Assembly: GCF_042654345.1 (NCBI RefSeq)
Contig: NZ_JBHSGB010000010.1
Span: forward strand, 372,001-436,000
DNA from: Pararheinheimera marina
GTDB taxonomy: Bacteria; Pseudomonadota; Gammaproteobacteria; Enterobacterales; Alteromonadaceae
Direction: 5' to 3'
DNA length: 64,000 bases
The position numbers and the translations under genes are program-made. Shown here piece after piece: positions 40,219 through 49,732 of the stretch; the first letter of the stretch is position 1, and every line of letters starts with the position of its first letter. Under the pieces are notes generated by a model, which saw only the letters and a program-made list of their open reading frames with translations, was not told where the DNA came from and made no database searches.

Positions 40219-41490
40219 ATGAAGACGATAGCCATTGTAGGAGCAGGAATCTCTGGCTTAACCGCCGCTTATCTGTTGTCGAAGAAGCATCAGGTGCAGG
40301 TGTTCGAACAGGCCGCCGCGATTGGCGGCCACACCGCCACTGTCGATGTGGAGCTGGCGGGACGCCAGTACGCTATCGATACCGGCTTTATTGTGTTTAA
40401 CGACAAAACTTATCCCAATTTTCTGGCGTTGCTGGCCGAAATTGGCGTAGGCCGTCAGGCCACTGAAATGAGTTTTTCGGTAAAAAACACCCTGACTGGT
40501 CTGGAGTACAACGGCCACAGCTTGTCGACGCTGTTTGCGCAAAAACGCAATTGGCTCAATCCGAAATTTTGGAGCTTGCTGAGAGAAATCCTGCGCTTTA
40601 ATTCGTTATGCAAAGCCTTGTATCAGGGGCCTTCGCTGCAAGACGGCGCCACTTTAGGGCAGTTTTTGCAGCAGCAGGGCTTTTCACGTTTTTTTGCAGA
40701 AAACTATATTTTGCCGATGGGGGCCGCCATATGGTCCAGCTCCTTAACGGCGATGGAGTTGTTCCCGCTGCAGTTTTTTATCCGGTTTTTCCATAACCAT
40801 GGCTTGCTGAATGTGACAGACAGACCCCAGTGGTACGTGATCCCGCAAGGATCGCGCAGCTACCTGGGGCCTTTGACCCGGCCTTTTGCAGACCGCATTC
40901 AATGCAACGCCAACATCCGGCAGATTTTCCGCGAGCAGGGCAAGGTTCGTCTTTGTTTTGCTGATGGTTCGGAGCAGCTGTTTGATGAGCTGGTGCTGGC
41001 CTGTCATTCCGACCAGGCACTGGCGTTGCTGGCAGATGCGTCAGAGGATGAAAAGCGCATCCTGTCTGCCCTGCAATACAGCCCGAATCAGGTGGTGCTG
41101 CACACCGATGAATCCGTCTTGCCGAAACGGCGTAAAGCCTGGGCCAGCTGGAATTATCAACTGGGTGCTGATCAGGACAGACCCGCCTGTGTGACCTACA
41201 ACATGAATATTTTGCAAGGCATTGAATCGGAACACACTTTTTGTGTCACGCTGAATCAAACTGAGCAGATAGCTCCGGAGAAAATCCTGCGCAGTTTCGT
41301 CTACCACCACCCGGTCTATTCGGTGCAGTCGCTGGCAGCAGCACAGCAACGGCTGCAGATTTGTGGCCAAGGCCAGACCCACTTTGCCGGGGCTTATTGG
41401 TACAACGGTTTTCATGAAGACGGGGTTCGCAGTGCGCTGGACGTTGCCCGCCGTTTTGATTGTGATTTCGCCGCGCCGGAGTCGTCATAG
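40219..41490 (+). CDS. FAD-dependent amine-oxidase-like protein (fatty-acid desaturase/cyclopropane-lipid type)
   Basis: This 423-residue flavoprotein has the dinucleotide-binding motif AIVGAGISGLTAAYLLSKKHQVQVFEQ and GGHTATVDVELAGRQYAIDTGFIVFND; a C-terminal FAD-contact region reads FAGAYWYNGFHEDGVRSAL. It is the type found with DUF1365 and CFA-like methyltransferases. A homologous set in Rhodobacter is under RpoE/ChrR control and linked to furan fatty acid synthesis; I infer a similar role. ATG 40219 is preferred to the GTG two codons upstream. Confidence 0.88.
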   Translation: MKTIAIVGAGISGLTAAYLLSKKHQVQVFEQAAAIGGHTATVDVELAGRQYAIDTGFIVFNDKTYPNFLALLAEIGVGRQATEMSFSVKNTLTGLEYNGHSLSTLFAQKRNWLNPKFWSLLREILRFNSLCKALYQGPSLQDGATLGQFLQQQGFSRFFAENYILPMGAAIWSSSLTAMELFPLQFFIRFFHNHGLLNVTDRPQWYVIPQGSRSYLGPLTRPFADRIQCNANIRQIFREQGKVRLCFADGSEQLFDELVLACHSDQALALLADASEDEKRILSALQYSPNQVVLHTDESVLPKRRKAWASWNYQLGADQDRPACVTYNMNILQGIESEHTFCVTLNQTEQIAPEKILRSFVYHHPVYSVQSLAAAQQRLQICGQGQTHFAGAYWYNGFHEDGVRSALDVARRFDCDFAAPESS

Positions 41491-41491
41491 C

Positions 41492-42322
41492 ATGGCTGAT
41501 GTTGGTAAAGCGGGCGCAGAGCTGCAGCCACTGCACAGCTGTTTATATAGCGGCGAGGTGCGGCATCGTCGCTTTAGCCCTATAGATCACCAATTTGCTT
41601 ATCAGCTGCAGATGCTGGCGCTGGATGCAGATGAGTTGAGCGCAGGCCAGTTGCCAGCGGGATTACTGGGCCGCCAGTGGTGGTCGCCGCTGCGTTTTCG
41701 AGAGCAAGATTATCTGCCGGGTGATCCAGCACCACTGAAGCAGCGTATTACTGAAAAAGTCAGGACACTTGGCGGCGACAGCCACATCGCCAGAGTGCTG
41801 ATGCTGGTGCAGGTCCGCTGTTTTGGTTTCTATTTCAGCCCGGCCAATTTTTATTTCTGTTATGACGATGCACAGCAGTGTCAGTCTGTGTTGGTAGAAG
41901 TCAGTAATACACCCTGGCTGGAAAAGCATTATTACCTGTTGTCTATGCAGGAAGCGGCGCCTGTGACCGTCAAGGCGTTTCACGTGTCGCCATTTATGGA
42001 CTTGTTAATGAATTACCACTGGCAATTGAAAGCTCCGCAGCCCGACAGTGACAGGCTGTTGATCCATATAGAAAACCGACGGCCAGCCAAAGAACAAGAG
42101 CTGCGTGGCCCTAAGCTGTTCGATGCCACCCTGACGATGACCAGACGGCCACTCAGTGACGCCGCAAAGCTGCAGGTCAGATGGTCATTGTCGCTGATGA
42201 CGCTCAAAGTCGTCGCAGCTATTTACTGGCAGGCGTTAAAGCTGTTTGCCAAGCGCGTGCCTTTTGTACCTTATCAAAAATCAGCACAAAGCCAGAACCA
42301 ACGAAGCAACAACGGAGAGTGA
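41492..42322 (+). CDS. DUF1365 family protein
   Basis: This 276-residue protein matches DUF1365: LYSGEVRHRRFSPIDHQFAYQLQMLALDADEL, ARVLMLVQVRCFGFYFSPANFYFCYD, VLVEVSNTPWLEKHYYLL, KAFHVSPFMDLLMNYHW. The family almost always lies between an FAD amine-oxidase-like gene and a CFA-like gene. Function unknown; acyl-lipid chemistry is inferred from context. The ATG lies just past the previous TAG. Confidence 0.9.
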   Translation: MADVGKAGAELQPLHSCLYSGEVRHRRFSPIDHQFAYQLQMLALDADELSAGQLPAGLLGRQWWSPLRFREQDYLPGDPAPLKQRITEKVRTLGGDSHIARVLMLVQVRCFGFYFSPANFYFCYDDAQQCQSVLVEVSNTPWLEKHYYLLSMQEAAPVTVKAFHVSPFMDLLMNYHWQLKAPQPDSDRLLIHIENRRPAKEQELRGPKLFDATLTMTRRPLSDAAKLQVRWSLSLMTLKVVAAIYWQALKLFAKRVPFVPYQKSAQSQNQRSNNGE

Positions 42323-42325
42323 CAG

Positions 42326-43567
42326 GTGGAACAAATCACACGTATAGCGACAGCACAGCCGCTGAGCTGGTTTGAAAAACGCTGCCGCAGCCTGGTTTTC
42401 AAGGCACTGGAACAGATCCGTGAGGGCAGCCTGCAACTGGTGGAGCCAGACGGCACTTTTTATTTTGGTCAAAGCCGCAGCGCCCAATCCGAGCCCGATC
42501 TGCTGCAGGCGACTTTGTTAGTGGACGATGCCAGTCTGTATAAAGACATAGTGCTGGGCGGCAGCATAGGCGGGGCTGAGGCCTTTATTGCCGGAAAATG
42601 GCACTCACCGGATTTGACCGCCGTGATCCGTCTGTTTGCCAGAGCGCAGCAACTGACCGACCAACTGGAACAGCATCAGGGCTGGTGGAGCCGTCTGAAA
42701 AACGCCTTTTTGCACCGAGCCAACCGCAACACCAAAACCGGTTCGAAAGCCAATATTGAAGCCCATTACGATTTAGGCAACGAGCTGTACACCCGGTTTC
42801 TCGATACAAGCATGATGTATTCGGCCGCTGTGTACCCGCATGCCACTGCCAGTCTGGCCGAGGCGCAGCAGCACAAGCTGGAGCTGATTTGTCAGAAACT
42901 GCAATTAAGCCCGGAGGACCATCTGCTGGAAATCGGCACCGGCTGGGGCGGTTTGGCTCTTTATGCTGCACAGCATTTTGGCTGCCGCGTCACTACCACC
43001 ACTATTTCTGAGCAGCAGTATCAGTATGCGCAGCAACAGGTGCAGGACGCCGGTTTGCAGGACCGAATCACCTTGCTGAAACAGGATTACCGCGATTTAA
43101 CCGGCCAGTACGACAAGCTGGTGTCAATTGAAATGATTGAAGCTGTGGGTTACGAGTTTATGCCCGGCTTTTTCCGCCAGTGTAATCAGCTGCTGAAACC
43201 AGGCGGTAAAATGCTGCTGCAGTCCATTACCATTGCCGACCAGAGGTTTGGCTATTACCTCAATAATGTCGACTTTATTCAGCGTTATATTTTCCCGGGG
43301 GGCTTCCTGCCGTCCATGACTGAACTGGCCAAAGCCAGCACAGCCAACAGTGCCATGGTGATTGAAGCGGTACAGGATATAGGCCTGGACTATGCCCGGA
43401 CTTTGGCCGACTGGCGCAGCAATTTTTTGCAGAGCTGGCCTGAGTTGCCACAGTTTGGTTACGACGAACGCTTTAAACGCTTGTGGCTGTATTACCTGGC
43501 GTATTGTGAAGGCGGCTTTCTGGAACGGGCCACCAGCACAGTGCAGGTGGTGTTTCGCAAAGCCTGA
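42326..43567 (+). CDS. Cyclopropane-fatty-acyl-phospholipid synthase-like methyltransferase
   Basis: This SAM-dependent methyltransferase of the CFA/mycolic acid family has 413 residues. An N-terminal lipid-binding domain (about 1-125) precedes the Rossmann domain with EAHYDLGNELYTRFLDTSMMYSAAVY, the SAM motif LEIGTGWGGLALYAA and SIEMIEAVGYEFMPGFF, RYIFPGGFLPS. It methylates or cyclopropanates unsaturated phospholipid acyl chains. The operon context suggests a stress-made modified fatty acid rather than housekeeping CFA. GTG start with GGAGAG upstream. Last gene of the operon. Confidence 0.92.
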   Translation: MEQITRIATAQPLSWFEKRCRSLVFKALEQIREGSLQLVEPDGTFYFGQSRSAQSEPDLLQATLLVDDASLYKDIVLGGSIGGAEAFIAGKWHSPDLTAVIRLFARAQQLTDQLEQHQGWWSRLKNAFLHRANRNTKTGSKANIEAHYDLGNELYTRFLDTSMMYSAAVYPHATASLAEAQQHKLELICQKLQLSPEDHLLEIGTGWGGLALYAAQHFGCRVTTTTISEQQYQYAQQQVQDAGLQDRITLLKQDYRDLTGQYDKLVSIEMIEAVGYEFMPGFFRQCNQLLKPGGKMLLQSITIADQRFGYYLNNVDFIQRYIFPGGFLPSMTELAKASTANSAMVIEAVQDIGLDYARTLADWRSNFLQSWPELPQFGYDERFKRLWLYYLAYCEGGFLERATSTVQVVFRKA

Positions 43568-43581
43568 TCTTTGCAGCGACT

Positions 43582-44436
43582 TTATTTTTCGCTCTGCGAC
43601 CGTGCTGCCGCTATCGACATCTCTGATGTGGCAGAAAACCCCATAGCGCAGTGTGTACCTGCTTCAGACAAAAGATAAAAACCGGTGCTGGCGGATAACC
43701 CCAGCGCCAATCCCAGCTGCTGTTGCCACTTTTGTTTTTGCTGGTGCAAGTGTGGGCTACGGATCGCTTGTTCATAGCGTGCTTCGGTATCGGCAATCAG
43801 CTCTGGTTTACTGCCAGGGGACAGCGCCAGATAGTTGTACGAGCAGCCAAGTCTGAACACAGGGCGCAATGTCTTGCCAATGTCGCTGTTTTGTTTCAGA
43901 ACCTGCTCTTCCAGTTCAGTCGACAACCACAGCTGGGCCCGACCTTTCATCAGCATCTGCATACCTTGTTCGTAGTCTCCGACTGTTTCTACGGCAATGC
44001 CTTCCTGTTGCAGACGTTCGCTAAGCCAGCCGGCCCGCAAGCCAACAATCAATAATTTACGGCTTTTCAGCTGTGCCAGATTCAGCAGCGGCTGAAACCC
44101 TGGTTCTGCACTGTAAAGCCAGTGCTCCCGTCGCGATACCGGGCCGATAAAATGAAAGCCCTGTTGTTCACGCTCGGCAGTTTTTCCCATGGTAAACAGC
44201 AGCACATTCGGGGTGCTTTGCGCTGTGTATAGGGCGCGAGGCCAGGGCATCAGTTCCACCTCTGCTGGTAACCCCTGAGGGTACATGCTGTGCAGCAGAT
44301 CAATGGTCAGGCCTTGAGTGTGCTGCTGCTGATAGTTGTAAGGGCGTTTTTCTGAAGTCAGCAGCCGGTCTGGCAACGGCGCGGCCAGAATTTGCAAACA
44401 AGTCAAAGAGAACGCCAGCAAAGCACAATATTTCAT
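43582..44436 (-). CDS. Periplasmic solute-binding-like protein (SBP_bac_3 type)
   Basis: This 284-residue exported protein (signal peptide KYCALLAFSLTCLQILAA) is of the amino-acid-binding type: LTIDLLHSMYPQGLPAEVELMPWPRALYTAQSTPNVLLF, SRREHWLYS, LIVGLRAGWLSERLQQEGIAVETVGDYEQGMQMLMKGRAQLWLS. Like the protein at 1284-1943 it has no transport partners nearby, so it is probably an orphan binding protein. ATG 44436 gives a proper signal peptide; an upstream in-frame start adds Cys-rich residues and is unlikely. Ligand unknown. Confidence 0.75.
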   Translation of the reverse strand: MKYCALLAFSLTCLQILAAPLPDRLLTSEKRPYNYQQQHTQGLTIDLLHSMYPQGLPAEVELMPWPRALYTAQSTPNVLLFTMGKTAEREQQGFHFIGPVSRREHWLYSAEPGFQPLLNLAQLKSRKLLIVGLRAGWLSERLQQEGIAVETVGDYEQGMQMLMKGRAQLWLSTELEEQVLKQNSDIGKTLRPVFRLGCSYNYLALSPGSKPELIADTEARYEQAIRSPHLHQQKQKWQQQLGLALGLSASTGFYLLSEAGTHCAMGFSATSEMSIAAARSQSEK

Positions 44437-44774
44437 AAAGCAACAGCCATAACAGAAGACACCTCTAGTGTAACAAAACAAAGCCCTGCGCGGCTATTCG
44501 GCGCGCTGGTGGCGCCTTTGGTCTCAGCTTAGGTGTTCATCCCTCAATGGTTGCGCTACCAAAAAAAGCAAAAAGCTAACGTATTTTGGCAACTTCCCGC
44601 TGCAATTTCCCCCACTACAATCAGTGGCGGTCACCTCTGAAATGGCTTTATGTAAGGCCTTACATCGGTGACCGACAGGCTCCAGGTAAAAACCGGCGCA
44701 GGCAGTAAATACAAGCCGGCAAGCCTGGTAGTTGGTTGACTTCGCCAGCACAAATCAATAGGGATGGTACGATA
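44437..44774. other. Intergenic region before the TonB receptor, with two adjacent palindromes
   Basis: There is no gene in this gap between divergent genes. It holds TGTAAGGCCTTACA (44651-44664) directly followed by TCGGTGACCGA (44665-44675). They lie about 100-120 bases before the receptor start and are plausible regulator-binding sites. A GC-rich imperfect inverted repeat (about 44676-44735) is also visible. No clear sigma70 promoter could be chosen. Confidence 0.5.
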
Positions 44775-47700
44775 ATGACAAATCAACGCAGGTTCACCCA
44801 GACTGCGGTAGCCAGAGCTTTGTCTCTGCTGCTCGGTGGGACAGTGGTGACTCCGGTTCTCGCACAACAGGCAAACAATTCAGACACTTCGCAAGTTGAA
44901 GTAATACAGGTCAAAGGCCTGCGCTCCAGTATGCAGGCGGCTACCGCCATCAAAAAAGAATCCATTGGTGTGGTCGATGCCATTTCGGCTGAAGACATAG
45001 GTAAATTCCCAGACACCAACCTGGCTGAATCCTTACAGCGCATTACCGGGGTGTCGATTAGCCGCACCAATGGTGAAGGCGCCGAGGTCACAGTGCGTGG
45101 TTTTGGCGGCGACAACAATATGGTGACGCTGAATGGTCGTACCATGCCTTCTGCCACTACCTATGCGGCGGGTTCTGGCGCAGACGGCACTACCCGCGGC
45201 GGCAGTGCCCGCGCATTCGACTTCTCCAACCTGGCTTCTGAAAGTATCAGTGGTGTTGAAGTCTATAAAACCAGTAAAGCCAATATTGCTACAGGCGGTA
45301 TCGGCGCCACGCTGAACATTAAAACCGCCCGTCCGCTGGACAGTGATCAGGACGTGGCCAGCATAGGCGTCAAAGCGGCACACGACACCACCAACAGAAC
45401 AGGTGATGATGTCACGCCGGAAATTTCCGGTATTTTCAGCAAAGTCACGGCCGACGACACCTTTGGTGTCAGCTTGTCTGCCAGTCACCAGGAGCGGGAT
45501 TCCGGCTATACAGGAGCAACGGTCAACGACTGGCAAGTGGCTTATTGGGATGATATTGCTGATCTGGATCGCAGCTGGAACAATACCAGCACTGAAGTGA
45601 TTAATGCGCCATCCCAAGGCCAGCTGTATGCACGGCCGAATGACATCCGTTATGCGTTTTCCAACACAGAACGTGAACGTGATAATGCCCAGCTGACCTT
45701 GCAGTACAGACCGAAAGAAAACTTTACAGTCACCGCCGATTACACCTTTGCTGAAAACGAAATTGCCGAACATCGTGGTGAAGTGGGTAACTGGATGCAA
45801 ACTGGCAGCAACACCAAAATCGTCGAGTTCGACAACAATATCGTCAAAACGCCGACTTACATCAAAGAGGTGTACAGCGGTGCGGTTGACGAAGGTTATG
45901 AACAGCAGTGGCGTGAACAAACCAACACCTTGAAATCTGCCGGTCTGAACCTGGACTATGACGTTAACGACGAGCTGACCCTGAAGCTGGATGCGCATGA
46001 TTCCAGCATGTTCAGCCGCGGTACGGGTCCACGCAACTCCGGTGAGCTGGCGGTGGGTTTAGGTGCGCCTATTGTCACCTCACGTGAATGGTTCTGGGGG
46101 GCCGATTTACCTACTTATCTCAATGTGTATGACGATACAGTGCCGGGCAAAGGCGCCAATGCCAATGGCATGGTGGATAGTGGTGATGTGGGTTCATCCA
46201 TTGCCCGTATCCGCAACGCCAGCCAGCGCAGCGACATTACTCAGGTGAAGTTTGATGGCCGTTATGCGCTGGATGCCGGTTACTTTGACTTTGGTATTGA
46301 AGCGCGCAATATGGAGTCCCGCTCCATGCAAACCGCCGGTAACAATATTGCACTGGGCAACTGGAACGTTGGCAATCCGGGCGAGTTTGGTGACTTAATT
46401 CAGCCATTTGACGTGCCAGGTGAATTTGACGATTACACGGCCAAACCAGGCGGTTATGGCTTTACGGCTGACCCACGCGCTTTGTATGAAGCAGCTCTGG
46501 GTTTGTACTCTGGTATTCCGACCGCATCCGAATCGACGCTGTCCTTTGACAATATTGTTAAAGAAGACACCAGGGCTGCCTACTTCCAGGTGGCGTTGCA
46601 AGGCGAGCTGGGCAAAATGCCATTTGATGTGTTAACCGGCCTGCGTTACGAAGAGACCAAAACCGAATCCAGCTCACTGGTCAGTAAAGTCTACTTCCAA
46701 TGGGAAGATAACAACGACATCGTGTCGTATGTCGACGGCAGCGTGCCAGCCGCACCTTTTACTGCCAATAACAAATACGATTACCTGTTACCCAGCCTGG
46801 ACGTCACCCTGCACCTGTCGGATGATTTAATCAGCCGTTTCTCCTTCAGTAAAACCCTGGCCCGCGCTGGTTTAGGCAGCTTAGGGGTGTCAGCGTCTAA
46901 CTTCGGTGGTGGCGGTGGATCCACCTTGTTTGGTGCTCAGCCCACAGCCAATGCGTCCAACCCTGGCCTGTTGCCTTTGGAATCATCCAACTACGACCTG
47001 TCACTGGAGTGGTACTACAAAGACGACAGCTACGCCGCTATCGGTTTATTCCAGAAAGACGTGATTAACTTTATCGGCAGCCGTCAGGTGGATCAGCCAC
47101 TGCTGGGCATTCAGGATGTCACCTCAGGGCCACGCGCTTTAGCGGCGGTGGAAGACTTACGTGCTGGCGGTTACCCAATCGACGACACCTACTTGTACGC
47201 CATGATGGTGTTTAATGAGTACCGCAGCCATCCGGATATGATTGCACAGTATGGTAATAACCCGCAGTTTACCGGCAGCCAGGCGCAAATTGACTTCCTG
47301 GCCAACCACGCCGGCTTCGACCTGCGCGCCACTGCGGATGATCCTGAAGTGGTGTTCCGTACCAGTACGCCAGACAACAACAGATCAGCGAAGATTTATG
47401 GGGCAGAGCTTGCGATGCAACATTTCTTCGGCGAAAGTGGTTTTGGTGTTCAGGCCAACTACACCATAGTGCGCGGTGATGTTGGCTTCGATGTGGCCGC
47501 AGACCCAAGCCAGTCGCAGTTTGCTCTGGTGGGCCTGAGTGACACTGCCAACCTGGTTGGTATTTACGAAAACGGCGATTGGCAGGCTCGTCTGGCCTGG
47601 AACTGGCGTGACGAATACCTGGCCGAGGTGAACAAAGGCGGTTCCAATAACCCTCGCTTCGAAGAAGCTTACTGGCAAATCGACGCCAGCGTCAGTTATG

Positions 47701-47846
47701 CGGTCAACGAACGGCTGACGGTGTCGTTTGAAGGACTGAACCTGACCGGTGAAGACAGCCGTTCGCATGCCCGTAACGAAGCGATGATGTGGTATCTGAC
47801 TGATTTGGATGCCCGTTATCAGATTGGCATGAGGTATAGTTTCTAA
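44775..47846 (+). CDS. TonB-dependent outer-membrane receptor (TIGR01782-like)
   Basis: This 1023-residue receptor has a long signal peptide (to about residue 31, PVLAQQ), a TonB-box-like segment (VEVIQVKGLRSSMQAATAIKKES), a plug domain (VDAISAEDIGKFPDTNLAESLQRITGVSISRTNGEG; VTVRGFGGDNNMVTLNGRTMP) and a large barrel ending RYQIGMRYSF with the terminal Phe of outer-membrane proteins. The N-terminus is typical of the group that imports oligosaccharides in Alteromonadales and Caulobacterales. Context (xylan/xylose genes downstream) suggests a plant-polysaccharide ligand. ATG 44775 selected for the signal peptide. Confidence 0.92.
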   Translation: MTNQRRFTQTAVARALSLLLGGTVVTPVLAQQANNSDTSQVEVIQVKGLRSSMQAATAIKKESIGVVDAISAEDIGKFPDTNLAESLQRITGVSISRTNGEGAEVTVRGFGGDNNMVTLNGRTMPSATTYAAGSGADGTTRGGSARAFDFSNLASESISGVEVYKTSKANIATGGIGATLNIKTARPLDSDQDVASIGVKAAHDTTNRTGDDVTPEISGIFSKVTADDTFGVSLSASHQERDSGYTGATVNDWQVAYWDDIADLDRSWNNTSTEVINAPSQGQLYARPNDIRYAFSNTERERDNAQLTLQYRPKENFTVTADYTFAENEIAEHRGEVGNWMQTGSNTKIVEFDNNIVKTPTYIKEVYSGAVDEGYEQQWREQTNTLKSAGLNLDYDVNDELTLKLDAHDSSMFSRGTGPRNSGELAVGLGAPIVTSREWFWGADLPTYLNVYDDTVPGKGANANGMVDSGDVGSSIARIRNASQRSDITQVKFDGRYALDAGYFDFGIEARNMESRSMQTAGNNIALGNWNVGNPGEFGDLIQPFDVPGEFDDYTAKPGGYGFTADPRALYEAALGLYSGIPTASESTLSFDNIVKEDTRAAYFQVALQGELGKMPFDVLTGLRYEETKTESSSLVSKVYFQWEDNNDIVSYVDGSVPAAPFTANNKYDYLLPSLDVTLHLSDDLISRFSFSKTLARAGLGSLGVSASNFGGGGGSTLFGAQPTANASNPGLLPLESSNYDLSLEWYYKDDSYAAIGLFQKDVINFIGSRQVDQPLLGIQDVTSGPRALAAVEDLRAGGYPIDDTYLYAMMVFNEYRSHPDMIAQYGNNPQFTGSQAQIDFLANHAGFDLRATADDPEVVFRTSTPDNNRSAKIYGAELAMQHFFGESGFGVQANYTIVRGDVGFDVAADPSQSQFALVGLSDTANLVGIYENGDWQARLAWNWRDEYLAEVNKGGSNNPRFEEAYWQIDASVSYAVNERLTVSFEGLNLTGEDSRSHARNEAMMWYLTDLDARYQIGMRYSF

Positions 47847-47865
47847 CCTGGTCGGTCTGAATTGA

Positions 47866-47895
47866 GCGGGCTTGGGTCGGCAGACCCAGGTCCGC
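47866..47895 (+). terminator. Intercistronic hairpin after the TonB receptor
   Basis: Arms 47866-47878 and 47883-47895 pair with two mismatches. No T-tract, so it more likely protects the receptor mRNA 3' end or attenuates than terminates fully. Confidence 0.45.
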
Positions 47896-47927
47896 TATGA
47901 CCTTTTGGCAGTAACAGGACGAACTCT

Positions 47928-48677
47928 ATGCACAGCCATGTATTACTGAACAATCTCGAGCATCAGGATCTTCGGGTACAGCATCGTTTTGCCGCCGCTT
48001 TTGGTGACAATCAGCCCGCGGTCGCGGTTTATCCCTCCGAATTTCTGCAGTTACAAAAAGAATACGCCATTTTATTTCGCCAGCAGGACGGCCAGTTCTA
48101 TTCCACCGTATTGTTGGGTTTTGCTGCGGGTGAAAACCTGTACCTGAACGATCAGTTGCCCTCCGGCTGGGACGCCAGGCAGTTGCCAGCCAGCATTGAA
48201 AAAGGCCCCTTTCTGATTGGTTTTCAGCGCCAGCCTGGCCAGGCTGAGCCGACGCCGGTGATCCATGTGGATCCGGCGCATCCGAAAGTCAGTACGCAGC
48301 GGGGTCAGCCGCTGTTTTTGCCAGAAGGCGGCCACAGCCCTTATCTGGAGCATATGATTGACCTGTTGCAGCGCTTGCATCTGGGCCATCAGAGCCAACC
48401 GGCCTTTTTCGCCGCCATTGAACCTTTGGGTTTATTGCGGCCAATCAGCATTGAATTCAGTCTGGATAATGGCGAAAAACACCGCCTGCTCGGTAATTAC
48501 TGCATCGACCAGCAGCGGCTGGCACAGCTCAGTGGTGCTGAGCTGGAACGCCTGAACCAGAGCGGAGCGCTGGCGCTGCTGTTTGCCCAAGTCAGTTCGA
48601 TGAGTAACATTCAGACCTTAATTGAGCGGAAGAACGACTTGAGCAAAGGCTCGCTGGCGACGCGGGTTGCCGGATGA
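47928..48677 (+). CDS. SapC family protein
   Basis: This 249-residue cytosolic protein is of the SapC type (originally from a Campylobacter S-layer locus): LNNLEHQDLRVQHRF, FGDNQPAVAVYPSEFLQLQKEYAILFRQQDGQFYSTVLLGFAAGENLYL, and FLPEGGHSPYLEHMIDLLQRLH. It very often follows TonB receptors together with cupin-like and tryptophan-halogenase-like genes. Biochemical role unknown. Overlaps the next gene by ATGA. Confidence 0.85.
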   Translation: MHSHVLLNNLEHQDLRVQHRFAAAFGDNQPAVAVYPSEFLQLQKEYAILFRQQDGQFYSTVLLGFAAGENLYLNDQLPSGWDARQLPASIEKGPFLIGFQRQPGQAEPTPVIHVDPAHPKVSTQRGQPLFLPEGGHSPYLEHMIDLLQRLHLGHQSQPAFFAAIEPLGLLRPISIEFSLDNGEKHRLLGNYCIDQQRLAQLSGAELERLNQSGALALLFAQVSSMSNIQTLIERKNDLSKGSLATRVAG

Positions 48678-49705
48678 GTGCGGCGACACTCATCACCGTA
48701 CGGCAAGTCCAGTGCGATCCGGGTCAGGTGCCGGTCGATTTGCTGGATGGTCAGGGCCCGGTACTGATCAAAGGGCTGCTTAGCCACTGGCCTTTACTGC
48801 AGGCTGGCAAGCACAGTGCGGCGTCCGTAGCCGACTATTTACTGACCCATTACAACGGCCGCAGCACTCAGGTGTATTACGGCGAGCCTGGCCTGAATGG
48901 CCGCTATTTTTACAATGACGATTACACGGCGCTGAACTTTGAAGCCCGGATTGGCCGGGTTGATGATGTGCTGCAGCAACTGCTGCAGTGGCAACAGGAC
49001 CCAGAGCCGCCATCGCTTTATATCGCCTCCAATTTAATCCAAAGTCATTTTCCATTGCTGCTGCAGCAAAACCAGCTGGATTGGCCGAAAACGGCATTGC
49101 CTTATGCCACTGAAGCGGAGCGGGTCAGTTTGTGGCTGGGTAATCGTTCGTTGGCGGCCTGCCATTATGACTCGTCCGACAACCTGGCCTGCTGTATTGC
49201 CGGCAAACGCCGTTTTACCTTATTTCCGCCTGAGCAAATTGCCAATTTATACCCGGGGCCTCTGGAGCCAACGCCTGGCGGTCAGGTGATTAGCCTGGTT
49301 GATTTTGCCAAGCCGGACCTGCAGCGTTTTCCTAACTTTGCCAAAGCGCAGCAAGTGGCGCAGGTGGTGGAGTTAGAGCCGGGCGACGCTTTGTATTTAC
49401 CAGCCATGTGGTGGCATCAGGTCGAAGCGCTGCAGCCCTTTAACCTGCTGCTGAATTACTGGTGGAGTGAAGCGCCACGTTACACCGGCTCTGGCTCTAA
49501 CCTGCTGTACCATGCGCTGCTGACCTTAAAAGACAAACCAGAGCATGAGCGCCGCGCCTGGCGCGCCATTCTCGATTACTACATTTTTGAGCCTGAGCAG
49601 TCGGTGGCGCATTTACCTGATGCGGTCAAAGGGCTGCTCGGCGAACTGGACGAGCAACAGGCCAGGCAGCTGCGAGCTATGTTGCTGCAACGGCTGAACC
49701 GTTAA
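48674..49705 (+). CDS. Cupin-like (JmjC/Cupin_8) Fe(II)/2-oxoglutarate oxygenase
   Basis: This 343-residue protein has the double-stranded beta-helix of Cupin_8. The iron triad is visible as CHYDSSDNLACCIAGKRRFTLFPPEQI (HxD) and LPAMWWHQVEAL (distal His). The N-terminal part PVLIKGLLSHWPLLQAG is also typical of the family. Relatives are protein or small-molecule hydroxylases. No target known; it is coupled to SapC and followed by the halogenase-like gene. Confidence 0.85.
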   Translation: MSAATLITVRQVQCDPGQVPVDLLDGQGPVLIKGLLSHWPLLQAGKHSAASVADYLLTHYNGRSTQVYYGEPGLNGRYFYNDDYTALNFEARIGRVDDVLQQLLQWQQDPEPPSLYIASNLIQSHFPLLLQQNQLDWPKTALPYATEAERVSLWLGNRSLAACHYDSSDNLACCIAGKRRFTLFPPEQIANLYPGPLEPTPGGQVISLVDFAKPDLQRFPNFAKAQQVAQVVELEPGDALYLPAMWWHQVEALQPFNLLLNYWWSEAPRYTGSGSNLLYHALLTLKDKPEHERRAWRAILDYYIFEPEQSVAHLPDAVKGLLGELDEQQARQLRAMLLQRLNR

Positions 49706-49732
49706 GCCAATCAATCGACAGGGATTTTCACC

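Noticed and set aside
45033..45998. Long minus-strand open frame (321 codons) opposite the TonB receptor
   Set aside because: The sense strand is a clear receptor; the antisense frame has no ribosome binding site or family likeness.
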